A stretch of DNA of 64,000 nt. Source: Nocardia jiangxiensis NBRC 101359. GTDB lineage: Bacteria; Actinomycetota; Actinomycetes; Mycobacteriales; Mycobacteriaceae. The notes below the pieces were generated by a model that saw nothing but the letters and a program-made list of their open reading frames with translations, was not told where the DNA came from and made no database searches. Below, piece by piece: positions 25,444-33,871 of this stretch. Positions within the stretch are counted from its first letter, which is position 1, and each line of letters opens with the position of its first letter. The position numbers and the translations under genes were made by a program. The stretch spans positions 1 through 64,000 of the forward strand of contig NZ_BAGB01000010.1 of NCBI RefSeq assembly GCF_000308615.1, given 5' to 3'.

Positions 25444-25734
25444 TCAGCGGATTCCGCAGGCGTGGATCAGTTGCAGCAGTTGCTGGTGCTGCTGTCCCTG
25501 GACGAGCTGATAGCCAGGAACCTTCGCGCCCATCATCTGGTCGTAGTTGTCGGCGATCTGATCCGGGGTGGCGTTCGGATGCTGTGCGCGCACCGTGTTC
25601 ACGATTTGCTGGGTGTTGTCGCACATCTGGTCGGGAGACGGGTTCAGGTTCGGAAGCGGGGGCGCTGCCTGCGCGAACGCGGGGGCAAGCAGCAGGAAGG
25701 ACGTTGTCAGGACGGTGAGTGCTGCGGCTTTCAC
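25444..25734 (-). CDS. Hemophore-like exported protein 1
   Basis: This is a 96-residue protein with a GTG start (25734) and a signal peptide ending about residue 23 (FAQA/APPL). The mature part is helical with two cysteines, Cys38 and Cys93, likely a disulfide tying the ends. The pattern NLNPSPDQMCDNTQQIVNTV, then HPNATPDQIADNYDQMM is that of the hemophore-related Rv0203/Rv1174c-like family in mycobacteria, some of which bind haem outside the cell. The Tyr/His haem ligands of Rv0203 are not clearly present, so haem binding is uncertain. A paralogue of the same length follows at 25815 on the same strand. Confidence 0.72.
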   Translation of the reverse strand: MKAAALTVLTTSFLLLAPAFAQAAPPLPNLNPSPDQMCDNTQQIVNTVRAQHPNATPDQIADNYDQMMGAKVPGYQLVQGQQHQQLLQLIHACGIR

Positions 25735-25814
25735 AGGGGCGGAGCCTATTGAGGTGACGGAGCTGGTGTGGATCAGTTGTCATCAAAGAATGTGCGCTCT
25801 GTCACCGGTGCCCG

Positions 25815-26105
25815 CTAGGCCAGGTGGCAGCTGCTGATCTGGTCGAGGATGAACTGGCGCTGGCGCTCGCGGCTGCTCGCCGGGAGATTCTTGAATGCGC
25901 CCTTCTTGTCGAGGAACGTCATGTAGTTGTCGGTGATCTGCTGCGGCGTCGCGTGCGGGTTCTGCTCGCGCTCCATGTCGACCACGGCCTTGGTCGCCTC
26001 GCACTGCTGCTGCGGAGTGAAGATGTGTGGCGGATCAGCTTGTGCCACAACAGGTACAGCGATGAACAACGGGACCGCCAGGGCGGTCAGGAAGGCTGCT
26101 TTCAC
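25815..26105 (-). CDS. Hemophore-like exported protein 2
   Basis: This is a 96-residue paralogue of the neighbour at 25444. It too starts with GTG (26105) and KAA, and has a signal peptide to about residue 23 (VAQA/DPPH) and two cysteines, Cys35 and Cys93. Similar core patterns are CEATKAVVDMEREQNPHATP and QITDNYMTFLDKKGAFKNLP, followed by a basic helix and DQISSCHLA. The two genes lie 80 bases apart on one strand, with this one upstream, so they are probably co-transcribed. The family includes mycobacterial haem-binding exported proteins; function here is inferred from that resemblance only. Confidence 0.7.
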   Translation of the reverse strand: MKAAFLTALAVPLFIAVPVVAQADPPHIFTPQQQCEATKAVVDMEREQNPHATPQQITDNYMTFLDKKGAFKNLPASSRERQRQFILDQISSCHLA

Positions 26106-26324
26106 CCGGTCGATCCTAGGTGAGGTGACCGCCGGCCGGACCGATGACCGGACGGTATGTCCTGCGACCGGACGGTTCGCGGCCGGACCGGATGGCGCGC
26201 GGTCATCGGATGATGGTCCGATTCGGTAGCGCGAATTCGTCGCCGCGTCACCGGGACTGCACGGTTCGGACACTTGCCGCGCCCATCGTAGGACTATGAG
26301 CGGCATCGGCAGAGGGGTGCGGGT

Positions 26325-27032
26325 ATGCATGCACAATTGATCGTCTCGGTGTCGGGGATCCGCGACACCACCCGCGCGCAGGCGCAGGCCTTCGCCGCGG
26401 AGATGGATCGGCGCGAGGTTCCGCTGTCGCTGCTGGTGGCTCCGCGCCTGAAGGGCAAGTACCGGCTCACCGAGGACGGCCGCACCCAGGAGTGGTTGCG
26501 GGAGCGTCGCGAGGGTGGTGATGCGGTCGTGCTGCACGGTTACGACCAGGCCGCCACCAAGCGCCGCCGGGCCGAATTCGCCACACTGCCCCGGCACGAG
26601 GCGCGGTTGCGGCTGATGGCCGCCGATCGCGTCATGGAGCAGGTGGGCTTGCGCACCCGGCTGTTCGCCGCGCCGCGCTGGACTGCCTCGGAGGGTGCGA
26701 TGGCCGCGCTGCCGGATGTCGGCTTCCGCCTCGCGCTGAGCCTCACGGCGATACATGATCTGGAACGCGATGTGGCACAACGCTCTTGGGTGCACGGCAT
26801 GGGCGAGGGCTTCCGCGCCGAACCCTGGTGGTGCCACGCGCTGGTGATGAGCGCGGCCCGCACCGCACGCCGCGGCGGCGTGCTGCGCCTGGCGGTTTCG
26901 GCCGCCCAGCTCAGCCGTCCCGGACCACACCAGGCCGTGATCGATGCGGTCGATCTGGCGCTGTTCCACAACGCCCGGCCCGATGTCTACCGCTGGGAGC
27001 CGTACGCCACGGGGGCTACCCGCGCGGCGTGA
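26325..27032 (+). CDS. DUF2334-like deacetylase-fold protein
   Basis: This is a 235-residue protein resembling the DUF2334 family, a branch of the polysaccharide-deacetylase (NodB) fold. It has LIVSVSGIRDTTRAQAQAF at the start, VPLSLLVAPRL, VVLHGYDQA for the metal-site strand, and the C-terminal RLAVSAAQLSRPG and DLALFHNARPDVYRWE. The usual NodB Asp-Asp pair is replaced by SGIRD and the His-x-x-x-His segment is partial, so catalytic status is unclear. No signal peptide is visible. A similar conserved protein occurs near purB in mycobacteria, to my recollection. It is convergent with gadB, 12 bases apart. Confidence 0.72.
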   Translation: MHAQLIVSVSGIRDTTRAQAQAFAAEMDRREVPLSLLVAPRLKGKYRLTEDGRTQEWLRERREGGDAVVLHGYDQAATKRRRAEFATLPRHEARLRLMAADRVMEQVGLRTRLFAAPRWTASEGAMAALPDVGFRLALSLTAIHDLERDVAQRSWVHGMGEGFRAEPWWCHALVMSAARTARRGGVLRLAVSAAQLSRPGPHQAVIDAVDLALFHNARPDVYRWEPYATGATRAA

Positions 27033-27044
27033 GGCCCGGTGCTG

Positions 27045-28454
27045 TCACTGCGCGGCCAGGCGGCGCTGTACTTCCGCGGTGGGGATCTGCGCGGTTGCGC
27101 TGTGCGTGAAGCCGCCGGACTCCTCACGGGTGAGTGAGGTGCTGGGCGGATGTTTGTCCAGTTGGGCCATGGCCCGGCCCATATCGGCCAGCAGCAGGTC
27201 GGCCATATCGTGACTGAAGCCGTGCCGGACCAGGACGCGCATGATCGTCTCGTCCTGGCGGTCGGCCGGGAGCGGGTACGCGGCGACCAGCCAGCCGCGC
27301 GTGCGCAGCCGGTCGGACAGGTCGTAGAGGTTGAAGGTCTGCTCGCCGCTCAGCCGCCACGACACCGCCGCGATGCCGCGCAGTGGATCGCCGTCCTGGA
27401 TCAGTTCGAACGGTCCGAGTTTCCGCACGCCGTCGGCCAGGTGCTGGGCCACCGCATAGGCCGCGGACTGCACCCGGGCGTATCCGTCCCGGCCGAGCCG
27501 GATGAAGCCGTAGTACGAGGTGATGACCTGGCCGCCGGGACGGGAGAAGTTCAGGTTGAACGTGGCCATGTTGCCGCCGAGATAGTCGACGTTGAACACC
27601 AGTTCGTCCGGCAGGTCCGTGGCCTCGCGCCAGATCGCCCAGCCGACGCCCAATGGCGCCAGTCCCGTCTTGTGTCCGGAGGCGTTGATCGATTTGACCC
27701 GCGGCAGGCGGAAATCCCACACCAGATCCGGTGCGGTGAACGGCGCCATGAATCCGCCGCTGGCGGCGTCCACGTGGATCGGGATGTCCAGACCGGTGCG
27801 GGCCTGTAGTTCGTCCAGCGCCCGGCTGATGCCCGCGACGTCCTCGAACAGGCCGGTGAAGGTCTGGCCGAAGGTCGGCACCACCATGATCGTGTTCTCG
27901 TCGCAGTGCGCGGCGATATCGTCCGGATGCAGGGTCAGCCGCTCCCCGCGCAGCGGAACCTGGCGGATCTCCACATCGAAGTAGCGGGCGAACTTCTCCC
28001 AGCAGACCTGGACCGGCCCGCACACGAAATTCGGGGTGCCGCGGCCGCCGCGCGCCCGCCAACGGAATTTCGCGGCCAGGCCGCCGAGCATGGCTGCCTC
28101 GCTGGAACCGGTCGTGGAGGTGCCACGGGTACCGGTCGGGTCGGGGGAGTTCCACAGGTCCGCGAGCATGCGCGTGCACCGGGCCTCGAGTTCGGCGGTC
28201 TGGGGATACTCGTCCTTGTCGACGATGTTCTTGTCCAGCGACTCGCTCATCAGCCGCCGGACCTGATCCTCGACCCAAGTGGTGCAGAAGGTCGCCAGAT
28301 TCATCCGGGATACGCCGTCGAGCATCAGCTCGTCGTGCACGATCTGATAGGCGGCCTCTGCGTGGATCTCCGAGCTGGGGAATTCCGACTTCGGCGCACC
28401 GTATCGGAATGGGGATGTCGCGAACAGATCGTCGGAATCGGGTGATTCGGGCAT
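27045..28454 (-). CDS. gadB: Glutamate decarboxylase
   Basis: This is a 469-residue group II PLP decarboxylase that converts glutamate to GABA and CO2, consuming a proton. Lys262 in NASGHKTGLAPLG binds PLP, Asp229 in HVDAASGGF contacts the ring nitrogen, and TGTSTTGSSEA-like GTRGTSTTGSSEA holds the phosphate. The PNFVCGPVQVCWEKFARYFDVE region is typical of GadA/B. I chose the ATG at 28454, six bases after AGGAG; two in-frame starts lie slightly upstream. No GABA antiporter gene is adjacent, so acid resistance by exchange cannot be claimed. About 570 gene-free bases lie upstream. Confidence 0.94.
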   Translation of the reverse strand: MPESPDSDDLFATSPFRYGAPKSEFPSSEIHAEAAYQIVHDELMLDGVSRMNLATFCTTWVEDQVRRLMSESLDKNIVDKDEYPQTAELEARCTRMLADLWNSPDPTGTRGTSTTGSSEAAMLGGLAAKFRWRARGGRGTPNFVCGPVQVCWEKFARYFDVEIRQVPLRGERLTLHPDDIAAHCDENTIMVVPTFGQTFTGLFEDVAGISRALDELQARTGLDIPIHVDAASGGFMAPFTAPDLVWDFRLPRVKSINASGHKTGLAPLGVGWAIWREATDLPDELVFNVDYLGGNMATFNLNFSRPGGQVITSYYGFIRLGRDGYARVQSAAYAVAQHLADGVRKLGPFELIQDGDPLRGIAAVSWRLSGEQTFNLYDLSDRLRTRGWLVAAYPLPADRQDETIMRVLVRHGFSHDMADLLLADMGRAMAQLDKHPPSTSLTREESGGFTHSATAQIPTAEVQRRLAAQ

Positions 28455-29024
28455 CGTCATCTCCTGGTCATCGCACATGTGACGAATTCGCGGATAGTCG
28501 TCAGCATCTCACAGTGCGGGTGTTGTCCGACGGAGGGGCGAAGCTCGTCCGAGTGCGGAATCGACGGGTTGTCGGAGAACCGGTCGGCATGCTGTCCCGG
28601 CGTGCGGCGGTCGTGAGGCAGGCGTGCTGTCGATGCCACCGACATGTTGTCGAGTCTTGAAGTGCGCAACGGCAAGCGGGCCTCGGGCCTGTCACGTGAC
28701 GACGATGTGGTGGACCGGTGTTGTGGTGTCCGGCCGGTGATTTCACGTATCGGCGGCCGTGGGACGTGCGCGTCTCGTGACAGGGGTGGTTGCCGACCTG
28801 CGCGACGTCGACGGACGAGTCCTCGCGTCGTGTCGGGTGGCCGTGCGGGCGGGTCGGGTCGACGTGCGAGAGTGGTGTGAACGGCGGAAAGGGCGCGTGG
28901 ACGGCCGCCGGGACCGGACTCGGCGCGTGACTCCCGGCGCCGGCGGGAAGCGGATCGACCGGACCGGCGGCGCGCTCCGCCGACGAGCGTGTGTGACGGT
29001 AGCGAGACGACGAAATGAGTTGAA
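28455..29024. other. 570-base gap between gadB and the M20 peptidase gene
   Basis: The two genes point away from each other, so both promoters lie here. Open frames on both strands give only Arg/Ser/Pro-rich, family-less products. A run of short CGTG/CACG-containing words is spread through 28690-28870. No tRNA, strong hairpin or operator-like palindrome was seen. Confidence 0.5.
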
Positions 29025-30395
29025 ATGACCGATGATTCACGAACCGCCGCATTGCGGGCGCAGGTGCGGGCGCTGATGGCGCGGGCGAAAGATGATCTGA
29101 CGGAACTGGTTTCGTTTCGATCCGTGCACGATCCACGGCAGTTCCCGGCGCAGGAGTGCCGGCAGGCCGCGCAGTGGGTGCTGGATGCCTTCGTCGAGGT
29201 CGGGCTGACCGATGCGGGGCTGCACGAGACCTCGGACGGGAGTCTGGCCGTCGTCGCCCGGTATCCCGCACCGGCCGGGGCCCCGACGGTATTGCTGTAC
29301 TCCCACTACGACGTTCAGCCGCCGCTGGACGAGGATGCCTGGCGTACACCGGTGTGGGAGCTCACCGAGCGGGACGGCCGCTGGTACGGGCGCGGTGCGG
29401 CGGACTGCAAGGGTAACGTCCTGGCGCATCTGACCGCCTTGCGTGCACTGCGGGAAACCTTGGGCGACAAGGGTTTCCCGGTCGGCATCACGCTGGTGTG
29501 CGAAGGTTCCGAAGAACAGGGCACCGGTGGACTCGAGGCGTTCGTGCCCGAGCACGCGGACCTGCTGCGCGCGGATGCCCTGGTGATCGGCGACTGCGGT
29601 AATGCGGCGGTCGGCGTGCCGACCTTCACTCAGACCCTGCGCGGCACCGTGAACGTGATCCTCGCGGTGGAAACCCTTGCCGGACCGATGCATTCGGGGA
29701 TGTTCGGCGGACCGGCGCCCGATGCGCTCGCGGCCCTGATCCATCTGCTCGCGACACTGCGTGATGAGCACGGCAATACGACCATCGCCGGTCTGCCCGC
29801 TGATCAGGTCTGGGACGGCGCGCAGTATCCGCCCGATCGGTTCCGCGCCGACGCCGGTGTGCTCGACGGCGTCGATCTGCTCGGTGACGGGACTGTCGCC
29901 GACATGGCCTGGGCGCGACCCACGGCGACCGTACTGGGCATCGATGCGCCGAATGTGGTCGGCGCGGTCGCGGCCGTGCAGGGTTCTGCGCGTGCCCTGA
30001 TCAACCTGCGCATTCCGCCCGGCATCGATCCCGAGACGGCGTTGAAAGCCCTTACGGCGCATCTGGAATCGAAGACGCCGTGGCATGCGCGGGTGACCGT
30101 GACGCCCGATGCGGCGGGTGCGCCGTTCCGGTCGGGCACCGGCGGTCCGGCGCGTCGCGCGATGGAGGCGGCCTTCGCGGCCGCCTACGGCCGGGAGTCG
30201 ACCACGCAGGGCCAGGGCGGTTCGATCCCGCTGTGCAACGTCTTCGCCGAGACCTATCCCGAAGCGGAGATCATGCTGATCGGCGTCGAGGAACCGAGCT
30301 GCCTCATCCACGCGCCCAACGAGAGCGTGGATCCGAGCGAGATCGAGCACATCGCCCTGACCGAGGCGCTGTTCCTGGCCTCCTACGGTTCCTGA
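29025..30395 (+). CDS. M20-family dipeptidase
   Basis: This is a 456-residue zinc peptidase of the M20 dipeptidase group. Metal and catalytic residues are in place: His94 and Asp96 in YSHYDVQPP, Asp127 in RGAADCKG bridging the two metals, Glu163/Glu164 in CEGSEEQGTGG, an Asp in VIGDCG, and a C-terminal His in LIHAPNESV. The dimerisation domain (~200-320) includes LAVETLAGPMHSGMFGG. Such enzymes hydrolyse dipeptides in the cytoplasm. The start at 29025 is preceded by GAGTTGAA only, a weak RBS. It is convergent with the metallo-beta-lactamase-fold gene. Confidence 0.92.
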   Translation: MTDDSRTAALRAQVRALMARAKDDLTELVSFRSVHDPRQFPAQECRQAAQWVLDAFVEVGLTDAGLHETSDGSLAVVARYPAPAGAPTVLLYSHYDVQPPLDEDAWRTPVWELTERDGRWYGRGAADCKGNVLAHLTALRALRETLGDKGFPVGITLVCEGSEEQGTGGLEAFVPEHADLLRADALVIGDCGNAAVGVPTFTQTLRGTVNVILAVETLAGPMHSGMFGGPAPDALAALIHLLATLRDEHGNTTIAGLPADQVWDGAQYPPDRFRADAGVLDGVDLLGDGTVADMAWARPTATVLGIDAPNVVGAVAAVQGSARALINLRIPPGIDPETALKALTAHLESKTPWHARVTVTPDAAGAPFRSGTGGPARRAMEAAFAAAYGRESTTQGQGGSIPLCNVFAETYPEAEIMLIGVEEPSCLIHAPNESVDPSEIEHIALTEALFLASYGS

Positions 30396-30453
30396 CCTCC
30401 CGCGCGTCCCGGCGGGACATCCGCCGGGACGCGCCGGAATCCCTTGGCGCAGA

Positions 30454-31098
30454 TCAGAATTCGGCGTCGGTCTCCGGTGCGACGACGGCGAATTCGGTAT
30501 CGGCCGGGCCCATCTCCCGCAGGCGGCCGAAGTAGATGCCCTGTGCCGCAGGCTCGATGATCCCGTAGTGGATGGGCATGGCCGTGCGCGGGGAGACCGC
30601 GCGCAGATAGTCCACCGCCTCGCTCAGACGCATCCAAGGAGCTGCCGCGGGCAACGCCAGCACACCCACCGGCGAGGGCGGAACCCACAGTGAATCGCCC
30701 GGATGGACGAACTGAGCCGGATCCTGGGCGGTGCCCAGCTGGAAAACGGTGTTGTCGATGACCGGGATGTCCGGGTGGATCACCGCGTGCCGCCCGCCAC
30801 CGCCGGTGATCTGCACCCCACCGACGCTCAGCACGTTACCGGCGTGCACCGCCTCCCACGGCTCCTCGCGCAACTGCGCGGTCTGCGGATCGCTCAGCAA
30901 CCGCGCCTGCGGATTGTTCTCCACCAGCGCCCCGATCCGCGCGGGATCGATGTGATCGGGATGCTGATGCGTGATCGCAATCGCATCGAGCCCGGTGAGC
31001 CCCTCGAATCCGTGCGAGAAATTGCCGGGATCGAACAGTATCTTCACTCCGTCGATCTCGACCAGGACACAGGAATGACCGAAGTGAGCAATGCGCAT
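30454..31098 (-). CDS. MBL-fold metal-dependent hydrolase
   Basis: This is a 214-residue metallo-beta-lactamase-fold protein of the UlaG-like type. It starts MRIAHFGHSCVLVEIDG and carries the metal motif THQHPDHID (His44, His46, Asp48, His49). Further His residues in GRHAVIHP and MPIHYG complete the site. The gene is a single domain of normal length for this group, which includes L-ascorbate-6-phosphate lactonase-like and N-acyl phosphatidylethanolamine hydrolase-like enzymes; the substrate here is unknown. It is divergent from purS across 263 bases that contain a 22-bp direct repeat. Confidence 0.88.
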   Translation of the reverse strand: MRIAHFGHSCVLVEIDGVKILFDPGNFSHGFEGLTGLDAIAITHQHPDHIDPARIGALVENNPQARLLSDPQTAQLREEPWEAVHAGNVLSVGGVQITGGGGRHAVIHPDIPVIDNTVFQLGTAQDPAQFVHPGDSLWVPPSPVGVLALPAAAPWMRLSEAVDYLRAVSPRTAMPIHYGIIEPAAQGIYFGRLREMGPADTEFAVVAPETDAEF

Positions 31099-31106
31099 GC
31101 TGTAAT

Positions 31107-31209
31107 CTTGGCCTCCGCTTCGCTCCGGCTGTTCGCGGCCCCCCAAATCTCGCCGCTCGGCCCCGTGTCGGGCACTCGTGCTGGATCCTTGGCCTCCGCT
31201 TCGCTCCGG
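31107..31209. repeat. Pair of 22-bp direct repeats before the MBL gene
   Basis: CTTGGCCTCCGCTTCGCTCCGG occurs at 31107-31128 and again, unchanged, at 31188-31209. The core CCGCTTCGCTCCGG is partly self-complementary. The copies lie just upstream of the MBL-fold gene and about 150 bases before purS. Short repeats of this CTTCGCTCCGG type may recur elsewhere in such genomes; I cannot tell whether they are regulatory or dispersed elements. Confidence 0.6.
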
Positions 31210-31361
31210 CGGGTTCGGCGTTGCCCGGGGTATTGAAACCAGGTGTGACGGGGATTGTTGCCCACGGTTCGTGACGAGGTCGAGTGCGCCCCGACGCGGC
31301 CTGTACGAGCTGCCCCGATTAGGCTGTCCGGGTAACCCCCCACCAGCGTGAGGAGCAGCGC

Positions 31362-31595
31362 GTGGCACGAGTCGTGGTCGAGGTGATGCCGAAGGCCGAG
31401 ATCCTGGATCCGCAGGGTCAGGCCATCGTCGGCGCACTCGGGCGCCTGGATATTCCGGGTGTGTCGGATGTGCGGCAGGGCAAGCGATTCGAACTCGACG
31501 TCGACGACAGTGTCAGCGATGCGGAGCTCGAGAAGATCGCCGAGTCCTTGCTCGCCAACACCGTCATCGAGGACTGGAAAGTGGTGCGCCTGTAA
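31362..31595 (+). CDS. purS: FGAM synthase subunit PurS
   Basis: This is a 77-residue small subunit of phosphoribosylformylglycinamidine synthase. PurS links PurL and PurQ and is needed in organisms with the short PurL, for ammonia transfer in step 4 of purine synthesis. The family pattern is clear: [25 protein letters not shown] at the start, [15 protein letters not shown] in the middle and [11 protein letters not shown] at the end. GTG 31362 has GAGGAG upstream. Its TAA overlaps the ATG of purQ by one base (TAATG), indicating tight coupling. Confidence 0.97.
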   Translation: MARVVVEVMPKAEILDPQGQAIVGALGRLDIPGVSDVRQGKRFELDVDDSVSDAELEKIAESLLANTVIEDWKVVRL

Positions 31596-32275
31596 TGTCC
31601 GTGCGCATCGGTGTCATCACCTTTCCCGGAACGCTGGACGATGTGGACGCCGCACGCGCGGTGCGGCTGGCCGGCGCCGAGGCGGTCAGCCTGTGGCATG
31701 CCGACGCCGACCTCAAGGGCGTCGACGCGGTGATCGTGCCCGGCGGCTTCTCCTACGGCGACTATCTGCGTGCCGGGGCCATCGCCCGGTTCGCGCCGGT
31801 GATGGGCGAGGTCGTCGAGGCCGCGCGCAAGGGGATGCCGACCCTCGGCATCTGCAACGGTTTCCAGGTGCTGTGTGAGGCCGGACTGCTGCCCGGCGCG
31901 CTGACCCGCAACGAGGGCCTGCACTTCGTCTGCCGCGATCAGTGGTTGCGGGTGGACGCCACCGACACCGCGTGGACGGCCCGGTACGAGCCCGGCGCGC
32001 AGATCCTGATCCCGGTCAAGAACGCCGAGGGCCGCTACCAGGCTTCCCAGTCCGTGCTGGACGAACTCGAGGGGGAGGGCCGCGTGGTGTTCCGCTACGC
32101 CGGCGGCAACCCGAACGGCTCCCAGCGCGACATCGCCGGAATCGCCTCGGCCGACGGCCGCATCGTCGGGCTGATGCCGCATCCCGAACACGCGACCGAA
32201 CCGCTCACCGGACCCAGCGACGACGGTCTGGGCATGTTCCTGTCGGTGGTGGACACGCTCGTCGCGGCTGTCTGA
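31595..32275 (+). CDS. purQ: FGAM synthase glutaminase subunit PurQ
   Basis: This is a 226-residue class I glutamine amidotransferase that supplies ammonia to PurL for step 4. The nucleophile is Cys87 in [11 protein letters not shown]. The oxyanion region [12 protein letters not shown] lies at residues ~51-61. The His and Glu of the triad are in [10 protein letters not shown] near residue 197. Length is normal. The gene overlaps purS by one base. Its partner purL lies 4.3 kb downstream, beyond a sensor-like gene, a MarR gene and two others, the spread arrangement also known from mycobacteria. Confidence 0.97.
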   Translation: MSVRIGVITFPGTLDDVDAARAVRLAGAEAVSLWHADADLKGVDAVIVPGGFSYGDYLRAGAIARFAPVMGEVVEAARKGMPTLGICNGFQVLCEAGLLPGALTRNEGLHFVCRDQWLRVDATDTAWTARYEPGAQILIPVKNAEGRYQASQSVLDELEGEGRVVFRYAGGNPNGSQRDIAGIASADGRIVGLMPHPEHATEPLTGPSDDGLGMFLSVVDTLVAAV

Positions 32276-32295
32276 ACCCGATCCGCCCGATCGGG

Positions 32296-33366
32296 TCAGT
32301 TGGCCAGATCGTCCAGGACGCGCAGTTGCACGCCCTCGGCGCGAGCGATCATGCCATCCGCCCGCTCGGCCCGATCTCCTCGGAAAACCTTTCCGCCGGA
32401 AGGGGTTTCGAGCATCAGCCCGTCCGCGAGAGCGGCGCGCATGCGCGGCACCTCGAGTGAGCCGAGGGTCCGCGCCATCGAGCCGATCAGATGGATCGCC
32501 TCGTAACTGGTGTTGCTGAAGAAGGTCAGGGCGGGCGCGAACCGGCCGTGCATGCGGTGATAGCGCACCAGCCGATCCGGATCGCCGACCCGATCGGGAA
32601 AGAACGCCGAGGCGACGTAGAGATTCTCGTTGGCCGCCGGGCCGGCCGCGAGCAGGACGGTCTCATCGATGGCCGGGCTCACCCGCACCTGGTACGCGGC
32701 CCGGCCGGTCTGCGCGAACTGCTGATTGAACCGCACCGCGTCCATACCCACCAGCAGCAGGACGATACCGTCGACACGATCCAACCGGGGATCGTCGAGG
32801 AATGTGGCGAAATCCTCGGTGCCCAGCGGCAGGTAGCGCTCCAGCGTCACCGCACCCGGATACGCGGCACGCACCGCCCGCGCGGTGGTCCGCGGCCAGA
32901 TGTAGTCGTTGCCGATGATCGCCCAGCGCCGGGTGCCGAACTGGCGATACAGCCAGTCCATCGCGGGCAGGACGTTCCCGGCGGGGCTCTCGCCGACCAT
33001 CAGGACGCCGGGCGGCTCGTCGGGGAGATCCTCGTGGATGGTCGCGAACAGATAGGGGACCCGGGCGTCGGCGGCGTGCGCGACCGCGCGGCGGACCGCG
33101 GAGATGTGCCATCCGGTGATGGCGTCGATCATGCCGGTGGCCAGCAGCGCCGAAACCTCCTGTGCGACCTCGGCCGGTTCGCGGCCGCCGTCCACGGTGG
33201 TGACCCGGACCTCGCGTCCGAGAATTCCGTCGCCGCCATTGATTTCGGCCACCGCGAGCGCGACGGCCGCTTCGCAGGAGGGTGCCACAATTCCACCGGA
33301 ACCCTGCAGCGGGACGATGTTGAGGATCTCTATCACATCGTCCGCGCCCTCGTGGAACGGCGGCAT
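32296..33366 (-). CDS. Substrate-binding-fold protein without signal peptide (AmiC-like)
   Basis: This is a 356-residue protein with the type I periplasmic-binding fold of the branched-chain amino acid/urea/amide group: AVALAVAEINGGDGILGREV, DAITGWHISAVRRAVAH, and NYDYIWP-like NDYIWPRTTARAV. Unlike a transporter component it has no signal peptide or lipobox at the supported start (ATG 33366, after GAGGAGAAGGG) and no permease or ATPase gene nearby. It thus resembles cytoplasmic sensors such as AmiC, which bind short amides and control gene expression. A MarR gene begins 35 bases away on the opposite strand, so the two may form a regulatory pair. This role is inference. Confidence 0.75.
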   Translation of the reverse strand: MPPFHEGADDVIEILNIVPLQGSGGIVAPSCEAAVALAVAEINGGDGILGREVRVTTVDGGREPAEVAQEVSALLATGMIDAITGWHISAVRRAVAHAADARVPYLFATIHEDLPDEPPGVLMVGESPAGNVLPAMDWLYRQFGTRRWAIIGNDYIWPRTTARAVRAAYPGAVTLERYLPLGTEDFATFLDDPRLDRVDGIVLLLVGMDAVRFNQQFAQTGRAAYQVRVSPAIDETVLLAAGPAANENLYVASAFFPDRVGDPDRLVRYHRMHGRFAPALTFFSNTSYEAIHLIGSMARTLGSLEVPRMRAALADGLMLETPSGGKVFRGDRAERADGMIARAEGVQLRVLDDLAN

Positions 33367-33401
33367 TCGGTACCCTTCTCCTCGTCGGAGGAAAATAGGA
33401 A

Positions 33402-33860
33402 ATGGGCGGAAGAAATTATATGTCGACCATTGTAAGCGGATTTTCCACGTTGCACGGTGCGCTACGTGCAGCGGAACGTGGTTGGCTCCGCCACCTCGAT
33501 ACCGCCTTGTCCGCGCGACGTCTCTCCGCGGACCATTGGGCAATGCTGTCCAATTTGTCCGATGAGAACGGTATCACCATGACCGAATTGGCCTGCCGCG
33601 CTCAACTTCCGCCGTCCTCGGCCACCCGCCACGCCGACGCTCTGGCCGAACGCGGACTGATTTTCCGCATCGCCGCCGAAGACGACCGCCGCCGCATTCT
33701 CATCGGCCTCAGCAAGCGTGGCGTCGAGATCGTCGAGTCGGTTCGCGCGGAGGAACTGCGTGCCGAGGAGCAGTTGCGCAAGCGCATCGGCGCCCGCAAT
33801 CAGGCCGAACTCCTGCGCCTGCTCGAGTTGGTCGCGGGCGTCCCCGTGCGCGATCGTTAA
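33402..33860 (+). CDS. MarR-family regulator
   Basis: This is a 152-residue MarR protein. The winged helix spans ~35-105, with [45 protein letters not shown] covering helices 2-4 and the Asp-Asp-Arg-Arg wing [16 protein letters not shown]. Dimerisation helices are at both ends. I give ATG 33402, which has GGAGG ten bases upstream; an in-frame ATG at 33420 with GGAAG is also reasonable. It is divergent from the AmiC-like gene across 35 bases, so one operator could control both. The M18 peptidase gene follows 11 bases downstream and may be co-transcribed. Confidence 0.9.
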   Translation: MGGRNYMSTIVSGFSTLHGALRAAERGWLRHLDTALSARRLSADHWAMLSNLSDENGITMTELACRAQLPPSSATRHADALAERGLIFRIAAEDDRRRILIGLSKRGVEIVESVRAEELRAEEQLRKRIGARNQAELLRLLELVAGVPVRDR

Positions 33861-33871
33861 GATCGGGGCCT

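Noticed and set aside
28501..29349. 282-residue minus-strand frame upstream of the M20 gene
   Set aside because: Ser/Arg/Pro-rich, overlaps the start of a certain gene, no RBS and no recognisable pattern.
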